A stretch of DNA of 42,962 nt from Clostridiales bacterium (GTDB lineage: Bacteria; Bacillota; Clostridia; Oscillospirales; CAG-382), in assembly GCA_003452915.1 (NCBI GenBank), contig DMMZ01000021.1, positions 1 through 42,962 of the forward strand, in the 5' to 3' direction. Of the stretch, positions 23,236-32,538 are shown one piece after another. Below the pieces are notes generated by a model, which worked only from the letters and a program-made list of their open reading frames with translations, had not been told where the DNA came from and did no database searches. A program made the translations under genes and the position numbers. Positions within the stretch are counted from its first letter, which is position 1, and each line of letters starts with the position of its first letter.

Positions 23236-25590
23236 TTATTTCCTATGTGGTATCTCTTCACCTGCCAGAAGTAAGCTCAGATTAGTCTTGATAGTGTTAA
23301 TGCTGTCAATTAAAACATAATTCATACCTTGCCCGTCAATCGTATAATATGCTTTTGAGGTTGTTACCCGATAAAAAATTATTTCCTGATCTTTGGATGT
23401 GCTGTCGATATTTATTTTTAAAAATTCCGACTTTGATTCGCCATTGTCATGATATTCGCCCTTTATATATACTTCCAAAATTGAAATATACAGGTATCTG
23501 AAGTTCTGTAGGTCAACTTCTTTTCCGTCAATGGTCGCTCTTGATAGCTTTCCTTTTTCATTTCTCTCTAAAGTAAAAGTATAAGTCTTGTTGTCAAAGG
23601 TGAAGGCAAGGGTGTTTATGGTGTCGATATGCATCGAAAGGATAGACTGTTCAACATAATCCACCATTTCCCAGTTTAACCATGGTGCGGTTTCCAGACT
23701 TACTTCAGCTATAATGTCGGTACATAAATTTATTTTTTTATCTCCGCTCTCGCCCGATAATACCGAATAACAGTAGTACTTACCGTTTTCGTTTATATGA
23801 CTAAAAAATACTTCGCTGGTAATACCTTTATATTCATAAGAAACGTGATATGCAGGTTCTAAAAGGTCGTATTTTTCGAGCTTTTCTTCTATTAACGTTT
23901 CGGCGTCCCCTGGTTTTGAAGTAATTGCATAATCAACAACACTCTCACCGACAAGAGTAGTAATTTTTACTGCAAAATCGGATGCAAAGTTGTAATTAGG
24001 GTAAATATAGTTCTTGCCTTCAGGAATATATTCGCTTGGTGAAATAAGTTTCCAACCACCAACCATCCCGTCGTCGGGATGTGCGTCTATTCCATCAACA
24101 AAAACAGACAGCTCGTCAAGAACAATATATTTACCCCTTTCGAATTCAAAATAAACACGAACATACTGTACAGGCTCGACACTGTGAAAATTAAAGGAAT
24201 AGGTCTTTAATTCCTTATTCCCCTGCGAGAACTCAATATTTCCTATGTCAATGTCGGTAAAAGTATCCCCGTCAAGTGATATTTTAGCGGAAATCTTTTT
24301 TGGCGTTACAGCAAAATAGGTTTCGTCTTTCAAGAGTCCAAAGGAGACTTTATAGTCACCGACACTGCCGTAATTAGCAAGCGGAACCTCAAGGTATACC
24401 GATTTGCCATCTGAGGAGGTAAATCCTCCCAGGGTGCTTGTCTCAGTCCAGTTTGTATAAGCACCGGAGAATTTTATTTTATTTATAAAAGCATTAACTA
24501 TATCGGTTTCTTTATAAGCTTTTATATTGCTTGAGGTAAACAGTTTTGCATAAGTGACTGCCTTTAAGGATAGACCTTGATCTAGAAAATCTAAAACAAT
24601 ATTATCTATCGAGTTAATTTCTTCAGCAGATGAAATCCCCGCAACAAGATTTGCGGTTAAATAAGAAGTAACTGGTTGAAGTATTGTTGTCTCAATATAA
24701 GATACCGGAATAAGATAAATAAATTCCTTAGTAGAATATTTTGCATAATAATAGCTTCCGTCAGGTGTTTTATTTCCAATTAATACCTTATGGGTAGTTT
24801 TATCTGTTGCTGTTACCTTAAACATGCCTAAGGCATTTTCCTCGCTGTCCAATCTGTATTCGGATAAGGCATGTGGATTTTCTACTATACCTGAGGAAAC
24901 AACAAGCCTTACGTTTACTAATAAATTAGCGAATAATTCCGCGTTGTAGTTTATAATCTCCGCACCGTCAAAAACCAATTGGTTATCAGTATTCCGATAG
25001 ATCTTGTAGCTTCCGGATTCGTTAGTTATAATTACGGTCTGTATTTGATCTTTATTTAAACTTTCAAATAATAGCGGAGCACCGTTTAGGGTCGTATCAC
25101 CCCAGGTTGTAAAGCCTTCAAGTGCCTTTAATTCTATATCAATTTCACTTTTGCCGTAAAGTGAAAGAATTGCGTTTGTATACATACGCTCGCCGTCAAA
25201 AGCGTATTTTGTACTGTCTTCTTTTACCTTAAATAATTCGTCAAAAGAAATCTGCTTTTGCTCTGTGCCTTTTTTTATAATTATACCGTAATAGCTTCCG
25301 TTTTCGTCAAAGCTTACATCTATCTTTTTGTTTGCTTTTGTATACGAAAGAGCGAAATTATATGCAAGGTTCAAACTTTCGTCTGATTCAACTTTACTTT
25401 TGTTAGTTCCGGAAAACACAATATCTATGTTTTCCTTAACCTTTTCTATTTCTGACTTTACTGCATCGGAGAGCGTATAAAACGGATCGACTGTCTCTTC
25501 GGGCTCATTATTAAAAAATATTATATAAGCACCGAACAGCAGCAGTGCCGTGATAAACACTGAGCCGACAAGAATAAGCTGCTTTTTCAT
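23236..25590 (-). CDS. DUF4340 domain protein of a Gld-like ABC system
   Basis: A 784-residue protein with an N-terminal membrane helix (about 4-28, LILVGSVFITALLLFGAYIIFF) and a large extracytoplasmic part. The sections around residues 120-260 (ALEGFTTWGDTTLNG... and VDLQNFRYLYISIL near the C-terminus) are of the DUF4340 type. These proteins are found beside GldG-type ABC transport genes in firmicutes and other phyla. The start overlaps the stop of the gldG-like gene by one base (TAATG), so it is translationally coupled. It probably acts as an external partner of the exporter; substrate unknown. It is the last gene of the operon, ending before the thiT promoter. Confidence 0.75.
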   Translation of the reverse strand: MKKQLILVGSVFITALLLFGAYIIFFNNEPEETVDPFYTLSDAVKSEIEKVKENIDIVFSGTNKSKVESDESLNLAYNFALSYTKANKKIDVSFDENGSYYGIIIKKGTEQKQISFDELFKVKEDSTKYAFDGERMYTNAILSLYGKSEIDIELKALEGFTTWGDTTLNGAPLLFESLNKDQIQTVIITNESGSYKIYRNTDNQLVFDGAEIINYNAELFANLLVNVRLVVSSGIVENPHALSEYRLDSEENALGMFKVTATDKTTHKVLIGNKTPDGSYYYAKYSTKEFIYLIPVSYIETTILQPVTSYLTANLVAGISSAEEINSIDNIVLDFLDQGLSLKAVTYAKLFTSSNIKAYKETDIVNAFINKIKFSGAYTNWTETSTLGGFTSSDGKSVYLEVPLANYGSVGDYKVSFGLLKDETYFAVTPKKISAKISLDGDTFTDIDIGNIEFSQGNKELKTYSFNFHSVEPVQYVRVYFEFERGKYIVLDELSVFVDGIDAHPDDGMVGGWKLISPSEYIPEGKNYIYPNYNFASDFAVKITTLVGESVVDYAITSKPGDAETLIEEKLEKYDLLEPAYHVSYEYKGITSEVFFSHINENGKYYCYSVLSGESGDKKINLCTDIIAEVSLETAPWLNWEMVDYVEQSILSMHIDTINTLAFTFDNKTYTFTLERNEKGKLSRATIDGKEVDLQNFRYLYISILEVYIKGEYHDNGESKSEFLKINIDSTSKDQEIIFYRVTTSKAYYTIDGQGMNYVLIDSINTIKTNLSLLLAGEEIPHRK

Positions 25591-27098
25591 TATAAATGTC
25601 TCCTCTTAAAGAACACAACCAGACCTATAGTTATAATAATAATCGGGAAAATCGCAGAGACCATCCACGCCAAAAAGTTTGCCGCACCAAGTTCAATAGT
25701 CATTGCCGGGTCTTTAAAAGGTTTGTAATCTATATCAGGCGAAACCCTCTCGGTTCCCATTATTCTTGCCGCACCGAACATTAACTTTCGGTTGCCGAAT
25801 TCGTTAGTAAGAAAGTCGTCCTTAGCAAAATCAGTTGAAGAAACAAGCAATACATATTGATATAATTTTGTATTGTTGTCGCCGTAATCCATTAGGGTAG
25901 AGAGCAACATTAGCGGATAAATTCCATCCTCTGAAACTACCTGCTGATTCTCATCGGTGTAAACAACCTCGGCAGTATCAAATGTTTCCATTACTGTTTC
26001 TATAACAATGTTTTTGCGAGCTTGGTTAACATCACTGTAAATTTCAACCGCATTTCTATAAACGGTGGTTGCTCCGCTTCCTGTAGAGGAAGCTACCTTG
26101 TGTATTGTGTCGGCTGCGGTTTCTTCACCTGTGGTTACATATTGTCCTACAATTGAATACCCTTCAGCACCGCCTTTTGCAACAGAATGCTTTGTATCTA
26201 TTAACTTATGGAATGGCTTGTACCCCAGTCCCCAGTAATCCAACAGATATTCCTGCAGATTGGGAAGCTCCTTTGTTGTGCTGTCTACAAAAACTATCAG
26301 ATTGTTGAATTTTTCTACAAAAGTTGTAATTTTATCTATCTCGGTTATTACTTCTGCGTTTGCTCCGTTATATCCCTGAAAATCTTCCTTCGGGTTCGAG
26401 ATTATAAGAATTCTGGTTCGTTCATCGATTTCTTCATATGCAAGATTTTTAACTTGTATCTCAAATTCAGCTGCATCAAAAATTGATAGTAATGTTTCCG
26501 ATGTAGTTTCGGAATGTCCGGTTGTAAAAGTAACAACCTGAGGTTCACTCATCGAACTTTGCAGCATCGCAGCTGTAAATCTCTGTTCGCCGTAGAACCC
26601 GATAACTTCCTGCGTTTCCGAACTAGTTGTAAAGAAAGCTTTCAGAGTTAATATTCTGTGGTGGTATTTACCTTTTACTATAACATTGTCTGGCGTTAAT
26701 GTTGTTTGAGTCTCGTCAAGATATTCGTCAACAAAACCGGGGTCCTGAGTAATGTTTTTATATTCTACTTTAATTTTACCCGGTAAAACCTCAGCATATT
26801 GTTCTCCAAGATCACGCACCATACGCGAGTGTGCAGAAACCTCGTAAAGGTCTCTGTCGGCAAGAAAATATATAGTAATATCCAGATCGTCGCCAAGCGT
26901 CTCCAAAATTGTTTTGGATTCGTTGCTTACCGAATAAAGCTCTTCCTTGGTAAGGTCTATAGTAAGATTTGTTTTTGACGCAATCGAAGATAAAATAACA
27001 TTTGCAATCAAAATAACCGCAACAAAAACAACTATAAACACTACTGACAAAGAACCATATCTTATTTTTTTTGATTTCATCAATGTTTTTAAATTCAT
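25590..27098 (-). CDS. GldG family ABC-type transport protein
   Basis: A 502-residue protein with one N-terminal membrane helix (about 15-38), a large extracytoplasmic domain and one C-terminal helix (about 472-495) ending in the basic FFKRRHL. The domain begins with LTIDLTKEELYSVSNESKTIL and contains FYGEQRFTAA, VVTFTTGHSE and LLISTLMDYGDNN-like sections typical of the GldG/IFT52-like family. It is the middle partner of an exporter of the GldA-GldF-GldG type. Such systems support gliding in Bacteroidetes; in non-gliding firmicutes the cargo is unknown. It follows the permease by 13 bases and overlaps the DUF4340 gene by one base. Confidence 0.82.
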   Translation of the reverse strand: MNLKTLMKSKKIRYGSLSVVFIVVFVAVILIANVILSSIASKTNLTIDLTKEELYSVSNESKTILETLGDDLDITIYFLADRDLYEVSAHSRMVRDLGEQYAEVLPGKIKVEYKNITQDPGFVDEYLDETQTTLTPDNVIVKGKYHHRILTLKAFFTTSSETQEVIGFYGEQRFTAAMLQSSMSEPQVVTFTTGHSETTSETLLSIFDAAEFEIQVKNLAYEEIDERTRILIISNPKEDFQGYNGANAEVITEIDKITTFVEKFNNLIVFVDSTTKELPNLQEYLLDYWGLGYKPFHKLIDTKHSVAKGGAEGYSIVGQYVTTGEETAADTIHKVASSTGSGATTVYRNAVEIYSDVNQARKNIVIETVMETFDTAEVVYTDENQQVVSEDGIYPLMLLSTLMDYGDNNTKLYQYVLLVSSTDFAKDDFLTNEFGNRKLMFGAARIMGTERVSPDIDYKPFKDPAMTIELGAANFLAWMVSAIFPIIIITIGLVVFFKRRHL

Positions 27099-27111
27099 TT
27101 TTATCTCCTAT

Positions 27112-27819
27112 TTAGGACCAGCGCCGTTTTTCATAGACTCTGACAGTAAAGAAAACAAATACCGCAGAAAGGCTGATGAAATAAACGATGGAGGTTACAT
27201 CCAGTAATTCTTGAGTAAATGGTGTGTATCTGTCAAGAATAGAAAACCATTTAAGAGGGACACGTATCCACTCAATGCCTATATTTTCAATTACAAACTT
27301 CAACGAAAGGACAGCTGCAATCGAACCAATTGATGTAACCGCTGCAATCAATTGATTTTCTGTAAGAGCGGAAAGAAAAATTCCGATAGCAATAAAAGCG
27401 CTGCCGATTAAAAATAAGCCGAGAATATTTGCAAAAATAGTTGTAACATTCGGCGAACCATATTGAAAGAGCAGTACATAGTTAAAGCTGTTTACAAAAA
27501 ACGTAGCAGTGAAAACCGTCAACGCCGCAAAATATTTACCCATAACCATACCTGTGAGCGAAACAGGCGAGGTTAATAAAACCTGTTCGGTACGGCTTTT
27601 TCTGTCCTCCGAAAAAAGCTTCATGGTCAATAAAGGTATTAATACCGCAAAAACAGCAATCATTATTAAAAAGTATGTCGGCAAGCTTTCTGTAGATTGT
27701 TCTAAAAGCGTTGTATAGGAAAATGTAATCCCCGAAACAGCCAGATACATTCCGCAGAAAATATATCCGATAGGAGTCAAAAAGTATGATTTTAATTCTC
27801 TTTTATATATCGCAATCAT
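27112..27819 (-). CDS. ABC-2 type permease (GldF-like)
   Basis: A 235-residue membrane protein with six hydrophobic segments and the ABC-2 export permease layout. It starts MIAIYKRELKSYFLTPIGYIF and has a cytoplasmic coupling helix region (LFSEDRKSRTEQVLLTSPVS), as in GldF and NosY-like permeases. The ATG overlaps the stop of the ATPase gene by 4 bases, so the two subunits are made together. It forms the membrane channel of the exporter with the ATPase and the GldG-like protein. Confidence 0.88.
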   Translation of the reverse strand: MIAIYKRELKSYFLTPIGYIFCGMYLAVSGITFSYTTLLEQSTESLPTYFLIMIAVFAVLIPLLTMKLFSEDRKSRTEQVLLTSPVSLTGMVMGKYFAALTVFTATFFVNSFNYVLLFQYGSPNVTTIFANILGLFLIGSAFIAIGIFLSALTENQLIAAVTSIGSIAAVLSLKFVIENIGIEWIRVPLKWFSILDRYTPFTQELLDVTSIVYFISLSAVFVFFTVRVYEKRRWS

Positions 27820-28790
27820 GCCTGCTTTACCCCTCTCTTTTTCTTGACCTGTTCGTTCTTTTCTTTGTCAATAAGACGAATGAAAATATCCTCAAGGTTT
27901 AATTCCATTCCCTCTAGTCCGACAAGAGGCCATCCGTTTTTTGAAAGATTGTAAAATAAGGATTTTCTTACATCTATCTTTTCTTCCGATTCTATTAAGT
28001 AGCTGATGCTATCGGTATCACGTTTTCCAAGCATCTCTGCATATCTTACTCCGCCGGTTGATTTAAGCATTTTCAGCACGTCCGCCTCTGGTCCGACAAT
28101 TTTTGCAACCAGTTTTCTGGTGCCTTCAACCGCCATTATCAAATCCTCAGTTTTTTCGTTAGCAACCAATTTTCCTTCATTTATAACGACTATCCTGTCG
28201 CATACAGCTTGTACCTCGGGTAAAATATGCGTTGACAAAACAACCGTATGCTCTCTGCCCAGCATTTTTATAAGATGTCTTATTTCAATAATCTGCTTTG
28301 GGTCAAGTCCGATAGTCGGCTCATCAAAAATAAGCACCTTTGGATTTCCTATAAGTGCCTGCGCTATTCCGACTCTCTGGCGATAGCCTTTTGACAGATT
28401 TTTTATCATGCGTTTATAAACGTCGCCAATTTTAACAACATCGCAAATCTCTTTAAGATGCTGTTCTCTCGGAAAACGGCAGTCCTTAAGGTCATATACG
28501 AAGCCGAGATATTCCTTGACGGTCATTTCTGGATAAAGAGGAGGAATCTCAGGCAGAAAGCCTATCCTTCTTTTAGCTTCGGTAGGATTTTCAAGAATAT
28601 CGATTCCGTCTATCCTTGCAGTTCCGCTGGATGCGGAAAGATATCCGGTGATAATGTTCATTGTAGTAGATTTTCCTGCTCCGTTCGGTCCTAAAAAGCC
28701 AAGAATTTCTCCTTCAACAACATTAAAAGACAGATCGGATACTGCTTTCTTATCTCCGAAGTTCTTTGAAATATTCATAATTTCAATCAT
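27816..28790 (-). CDS. ABC transporter ATP-binding protein (GldA-like)
   Basis: A 324-residue ATPase. Walker A is GPNGAGKST, the Q-loop follows (FLPEIPPLYPEMTV), the signature is LSKGYRQRVGIAQAL, Walker B is VLIFDEPTIGLDP, and the switch His is in LSTHILPEV. After about residue 220 a C-terminal extension, common in ABC-2 drug/gliding-type ATPases, ends in a lysine-rich tail. It drives the permease it overlaps. It lies 70 bases after aspS with no terminator between, so it may be part of the tRNA-synthetase operon. Confidence 0.92.
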   Translation of the reverse strand: MIEIMNISKNFGDKKAVSDLSFNVVEGEILGFLGPNGAGKSTTMNIITGYLSASSGTARIDGIDILENPTEAKRRIGFLPEIPPLYPEMTVKEYLGFVYDLKDCRFPREQHLKEICDVVKIGDVYKRMIKNLSKGYRQRVGIAQALIGNPKVLIFDEPTIGLDPKQIIEIRHLIKMLGREHTVVLSTHILPEVQAVCDRIVVINEGKLVANEKTEDLIMAVEGTRKLVAKIVGPEADVLKMLKSTGGVRYAEMLGKRDTDSISYLIESEEKIDVRKSLFYNLSKNGWPLVGLEGMELNLEDIFIRLIDKEKNEQVKKKRGVKQA

Positions 28791-28860
28791 ATATATGACC
28801 TTGCAATTTACCGTTTATCGATAAATTTGTTTCCTTTCATGAGAAATAGTATTGTGGTAA

Positions 28861-30639
28861 TTACTCGTTGTTCAGCGAAATTCCAAGCTCCTTAAGTGCC
28901 TTTTCGGGAACTATTGCAGGACAGCTTGTCATAAGTTCGGATGCGTTTTGTACTTTTGGATATGCAACAACATCTCTCAGGCTTTCAGCGCCTAACATCT
29001 GCATGACAAGTCTGTCAAGACCGATACCCATGCCGCCGTGCGGAGGAGGTCCAAAGCGAAAAGCATCTAACAGGTAACCGAACTTTGTTTTTGCTTCTTC
29101 GTCTGAAAGTCCTAATAGTGTGAATATTTTCGACTGTAACTCGGGATTTGTTATTCTTATTGAACCGCTGGAAAGCTCTATACCGTTTAAAACAAGGTCG
29201 TATGCTTTAGCACGTACATTTCCCTTGTCTGTGTCGAGACATTTAATACATTCGTCAAGTGGTGCAGTGAACGGATGATGCATAGCCGCCCATTCGCCTG
29301 TTTCTTTATCAAGCTCAAAGAATGGCATCTCGATAACCCATAAGAAGCTGTATCCGCTTCTCTCTATATTAAGTCGATTTGCTGTCTCAATTCGCAGTTG
29401 ACCAAGCTGGGTAAGCGCGTTTGAGGTGTTTCCGTCTGCAATAATTAACAAAACGTCACCTTCGTCGCAATCGGCAGCTTCTAGCAATAAAGCCATCTCT
29501 TCTTCGCTCATAAACTTTACAAAAGAAGATGTAACCTGTCCTGCTGCTCTGCGTACCCATGCAAGTCCCTTTGCTCCGCAGCCCTTCACATATTCAGTAA
29601 GCTTGTCTATTTCTTTTCTTGTCAATATTTCTGCTTTGCATTTTATGGTAATTCCCCTAACGCTGCCGCCGTTTTTAATTGCATCGGTAAAGACAGAAAA
29701 CCCGCAGTTTTCTACAATCTTTGAAAAATCGTTTATTTCCATACCAAAACGCATATCCGGCTTGTCCGAGCCGAATCTGTCCATAACCTCACGGTAGGTG
29801 TATCTGGGCAATGGAAGCGGAACATCAACATTCAACGTTTCTGTAAATAATCGCTTTACAAAGCCCTCGACCATTACAAGCACGTCATCCATGTCGACAA
29901 AGCTCATCTCGAGGTCTATCTGCGTAAATTCAGGTTGTCTGTCAGCACGTAAATCTTCATCTCTGAAACAACGTGCGATCTGCATATAGCGGTCAAAACC
30001 TGCAACCATCGATAGCTGTTTGTAAAGCTGGGGTGACTGGGGCAGAGCATAAAAAGATCCCTTGTGAACTCTGCTTGGAACAAGGTAATCTCTTGCACCC
30101 TCAGGTGTTGATTTGATAAGAATAGGTGTTTCTATTTCAATAAAGCCTTGCTCATCAAAATAATCTCTTGTAACCTTGGCTACCTTGTGCCTGAACAATA
30201 GCTTTTTCTGCAGGTCGGGACGGCGTAGGTCAAGATAACGATGCTTTAAACGTAATTCCTCGTTAGCCTTTGAATTTTCGATTATATCAAATGGAGGTGT
30301 CTCGGAAACGGCGAGAATCTTTAAGCTCTCAACAAAAATCTCAATGTTGCCTGTCGGAAGGTTTGGGTTTTTGCTTGATCTCTCTCTTGCAACGCCTGTA
30401 ACCGACAAAACATATTCACTTCTAACAGTAAATGCTTTGTCAAATACGCTCCTATCACTGCCCTCGTCAAAAGCAAGTTGAACAATACCTGTCCTGTCTC
30501 TGAGGTCAACAAAAATAAGACTGCCTAAGTCTCGTTGTTTTTGAACCCAGCCCATTACACAAACCGTTTTTCCAATGTCACTTTCTCTCAAATCGCCGCA
30601 ATAATGCGTGCGACGCTCGTTTCCCAACAACTCTGCCAT
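28861..30639 (-). CDS. aspS: Aspartyl-tRNA synthetase
   Basis: A 592-residue class IIb synthetase charging tRNA-Asp. The N-terminal OB fold (GKTVCVMGWVQKQRDLGSLIF) binds the anticodon. The catalytic core contains motif 1 (GFIEIETPILIKSTPEGARDY), motif 2 (ARCFRDEDLRADRQPEFTQ) and motif 3 (GGMGIGLDRLVM). The roughly 120-residue GAD insertion between motifs 2 and 3 marks the bacterial type. GGAAAGG lies seven bases before the ATG. It follows hisS by 21 bases, an arrangement common in firmicutes. Discriminating or non-discriminating specificity cannot be read off by eye. Confidence 0.97.
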   Translation of the reverse strand: MAELLGNERRTHYCGDLRESDIGKTVCVMGWVQKQRDLGSLIFVDLRDRTGIVQLAFDEGSDRSVFDKAFTVRSEYVLSVTGVARERSSKNPNLPTGNIEIFVESLKILAVSETPPFDIIENSKANEELRLKHRYLDLRRPDLQKKLLFRHKVAKVTRDYFDEQGFIEIETPILIKSTPEGARDYLVPSRVHKGSFYALPQSPQLYKQLSMVAGFDRYMQIARCFRDEDLRADRQPEFTQIDLEMSFVDMDDVLVMVEGFVKRLFTETLNVDVPLPLPRYTYREVMDRFGSDKPDMRFGMEINDFSKIVENCGFSVFTDAIKNGGSVRGITIKCKAEILTRKEIDKLTEYVKGCGAKGLAWVRRAAGQVTSSFVKFMSEEEMALLLEAADCDEGDVLLIIADGNTSNALTQLGQLRIETANRLNIERSGYSFLWVIEMPFFELDKETGEWAAMHHPFTAPLDECIKCLDTDKGNVRAKAYDLVLNGIELSSGSIRITNPELQSKIFTLLGLSDEEAKTKFGYLLDAFRFGPPPHGGMGIGLDRLVMQMLGAESLRDVVAYPKVQNASELMTSCPAIVPEKALKELGISLNNE

Positions 30640-30660
30640 AATTATGCCTTTCCATTATAA

Positions 30661-31923
30661 TTATATTGATACATATTCCATTATACTGTCTGAACTTAAA
30701 TTAACCTTTATTTTATCGCCTGTTTTCATGTTCTGCAAAACAGCTTCGTTATTATCAATTTCGTTATCACCGATAACCATAACAAACCGAACTCCGGTCT
30801 TATCCGCATACTTCATCTGTGCTTTTAAGGAACGTGAGCAAAGGTCTGTCTCCGCAATAATTCCTTTGTTTCTCAAGCTGTCGACAAGTGTAAAAGCAGT
30901 CGATTTTGCACGCTCTCCAAGCGGAGAGATATAAACATCAGTAAATGAACTATCTTCCGGTAGTAAGTTCTCATCTTTTAACGACTGGATTAACCTAGTA
31001 AGTCCCATTCCGAAGCCAACACCGCCAAGAGGTTGTCCGCCCAGCTCCTCAATAAGTCCGTCATATCTTCCACCGCCGCAAACAGTGCTTTGTGCGCCGA
31101 TACTCTCGTTTATAAACTCAAAAACAGTCTTGGAATAATAGTCAAGACCGCGGACTATGTTCGTATCTACTTCAAATTTAATTCCGCAGCCCGAGAGAAG
31201 GCATTTCAGTTTCTCAAAATGTTCTTTACAGTCGTCACATAGAAAATCTATTGTTACGGGAGCTCCTTCTGCAATTTCCTTGCAAATCGGTGATTTGCAA
31301 TCGAGAATACGCAACGGATTTGTATCTAGTCTCCCTTTGCAGGTCTCGCATAGTTCATCGCTGTTTTTTTCAAAATGCTTTTTCAAAGCATCCCTGTATG
31401 CAGGTCTACATTTCGGACAGCCTATGGAATTTATTTTCAATTCGACATTCTTTAGTCCAAGCTTTTCAAAGATACTGTTTGCAAGCATAATAACAGTCGC
31501 ATCCGCTTCTGGACCATCGCTTCCGTATAATTCGGTACCAAACTGCCAGAACTCACGGCTTCTGCCTGCTTGTGGTTTTTCTCTGCGAAAAAAGTTTGAT
31601 AGATAATACAATTTTATTGGCATTGCACCTGCATATAAACCGTTCTCAAGAACACTTCTTGCTACACATGCCGTACCTTCTGGGCGTAACGTAAGGCTGC
31701 TGCCGTCTTTATCAATAAAGGTGTACATTTCTTTTTGTACTATGTCGGTAGAACCGCCTACTCCCCGGCAGAACAATTCGGTTGCTTCAAAGGTGGGAAA
31801 CCGTATCTGCTTGAAGCCGTAAAGCTCGGTTTGCTTTTTTATAAAATCCTCAACATATAACCAAACTCCACTCTCGGATGGGAGAATATCGAGGGTGCCT
31901 TTTGGCTTTTGAAAATTCGCCAT
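30661..31923 (-). CDS. hisS: Histidyl-tRNA synthetase
   Basis: A 420-residue class IIa synthetase. Motif 1 is GFKQIRFPTFEA, motif 2 lies in LSNFFRREKPQAGRSREFWQFG, the histidine-specific signature in VVRGLDYY-like VRGLDYYSKTVFEF, and motif 3 in GGVGFGMGLTRLI. A cysteine-rich insertion (GCPKC ... CETCKGR ... DCKSPICK) is common in clostridial HisRS. The C-terminal anticodon-binding domain is present (DVYISPLG). The ATG has GAAAGGAT eight bases upstream, which is the end of the leader repeat element found also before spoIIE and rnhB. It is the third gene of the minD-mgsA-hisS-aspS run. Confidence 0.96.
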   Translation of the reverse strand: MANFQKPKGTLDILPSESGVWLYVEDFIKKQTELYGFKQIRFPTFEATELFCRGVGGSTDIVQKEMYTFIDKDGSSLTLRPEGTACVARSVLENGLYAGAMPIKLYYLSNFFRREKPQAGRSREFWQFGTELYGSDGPEADATVIMLANSIFEKLGLKNVELKINSIGCPKCRPAYRDALKKHFEKNSDELCETCKGRLDTNPLRILDCKSPICKEIAEGAPVTIDFLCDDCKEHFEKLKCLLSGCGIKFEVDTNIVRGLDYYSKTVFEFINESIGAQSTVCGGGRYDGLIEELGGQPLGGVGFGMGLTRLIQSLKDENLLPEDSSFTDVYISPLGERAKSTAFTLVDSLRNKGIIAETDLCSRSLKAQMKYADKTGVRFVMVIGDNEIDNNEAVLQNMKTGDKIKVNLSSDSIMEYVSI

Positions 31924-31933
31924 TTATGTTTAT

Positions 31934-32047
31934 ATCCTTTCTTCAACCGGCAAGTGCCGGATTCTCCCCAGTGGTGAACACCGGCGACAGCGGGAATTGT
32001 GCCGTCGGGCACAAAACAGAATCTGAAAGATTCATCTTTCAGATTCT
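31934..32047 (-). repeat. Leader repeat element upstream of hisS
   Basis: Reading towards hisS on the minus strand: a 13-bp stem-loop (32047-32035 with 32030-32018) whose first arm contains the mgsA stop codon; GTTTTGTGCC (32017-32008); a GTGCC/GGCAC hairpin; GCACAATTCCC (32002-31992); then GCTGTCG, a GGTG/CACC hairpin, a CCGGCA/TGCCGG hairpin and GAAAGGAT as the hisS ribosome binding site. The core blocks are identical to those before spoIIE and rnhB. Confidence 0.75.
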
Positions 32048-32458
32048 CTTCCTCTCTCTTTTGTCTCTTACAAGTGTTCTCCAATCGAGGTCACCTCTGT
32101 CAAGCGCAAGTATAAGTGCTTCAGCAGTTGCAATATTTGTCGCAACGGGAACATTAAGCTTGTCACACAACTGTACCAAACCGACTTCAGTTTCTGTATA
32201 TTCTGTGTCCGAGGAGGTATCTCTTAAAAGTATTAGTATATCGACCTCGTCATATGCAATCTTCGATGCAATTTGTTGAGTTCCTCCGTGTGTTCCTGCA
32301 AGAAGTCTCTCTATATTAAGTCCGGTTGCCTCGCTGATATATTTTCCTGTTGTTGCCGTAGCACAGATTTTATGACGACTCAGAATGCCGCAGTAAGCCA
32401 TACAGAATTCGGTTATTAATTCCTTTTTCTTATCATTTGCTATAATCGCTATGTTCAT
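32039..32458 (-). CDS. Methylglyoxal synthase homologue lacking the catalytic residues
   Basis: A 139-residue protein that aligns without gaps to MgsA, which normally turns dihydroxyacetone phosphate into methylglyoxal. The phosphate-loop-like ATATTGKYIS, the NVPVATNIATAEALI end and the ALDRGDLDWR tail are kept. But the four catalytic positions are all changed: His19 (E. coli numbering) is Asn8, Asp71 is Thr60, His98 is Tyr87 and Asp101 is Thr90. Asp20 and Asp91 equivalents (Asp9, Asp80) remain. It is therefore probably not a methylglyoxal synthase but a relative that binds a ligand or has another role. The start at 32458 has GGAG six bases upstream. minD and mgsA are neighbours in clostridia generally, so this is the expected locus. 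Confidence 0.8.
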   Translation of the reverse strand: MNIAIIANDKKKELITEFCMAYCGILSRHKICATATTGKYISEATGLNIERLLAGTHGGTQQIASKIAYDEVDILILLRDTSSDTEYTETEVGLVQLCDKLNVPVATNIATAEALILALDRGDLDWRTLVRDKRERKRI

Positions 32459-32538
32459 AATAAGCTCCATTTCTTCGGCATCACAAAAATATAACAAGTT
32501 TTCAACCATTCATGCCGAACAAATGGCTGTGACTGCAT

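Noticed and set aside
23028..23261. 77-codon minus-strand frame over the TPP riboswitch
   Set aside because: The sequence is an RNA aptamer with all conserved bases, and the frame has no ribosome binding site.
31839..32084. 81-codon minus-strand frame across the hisS leader and the ends of two genes
   Set aside because: It runs through the repeat element and overlaps both mgsA and hisS in another frame. The TIPAV-like translation shared with the rnhB copy follows from nucleotide identity of the element.
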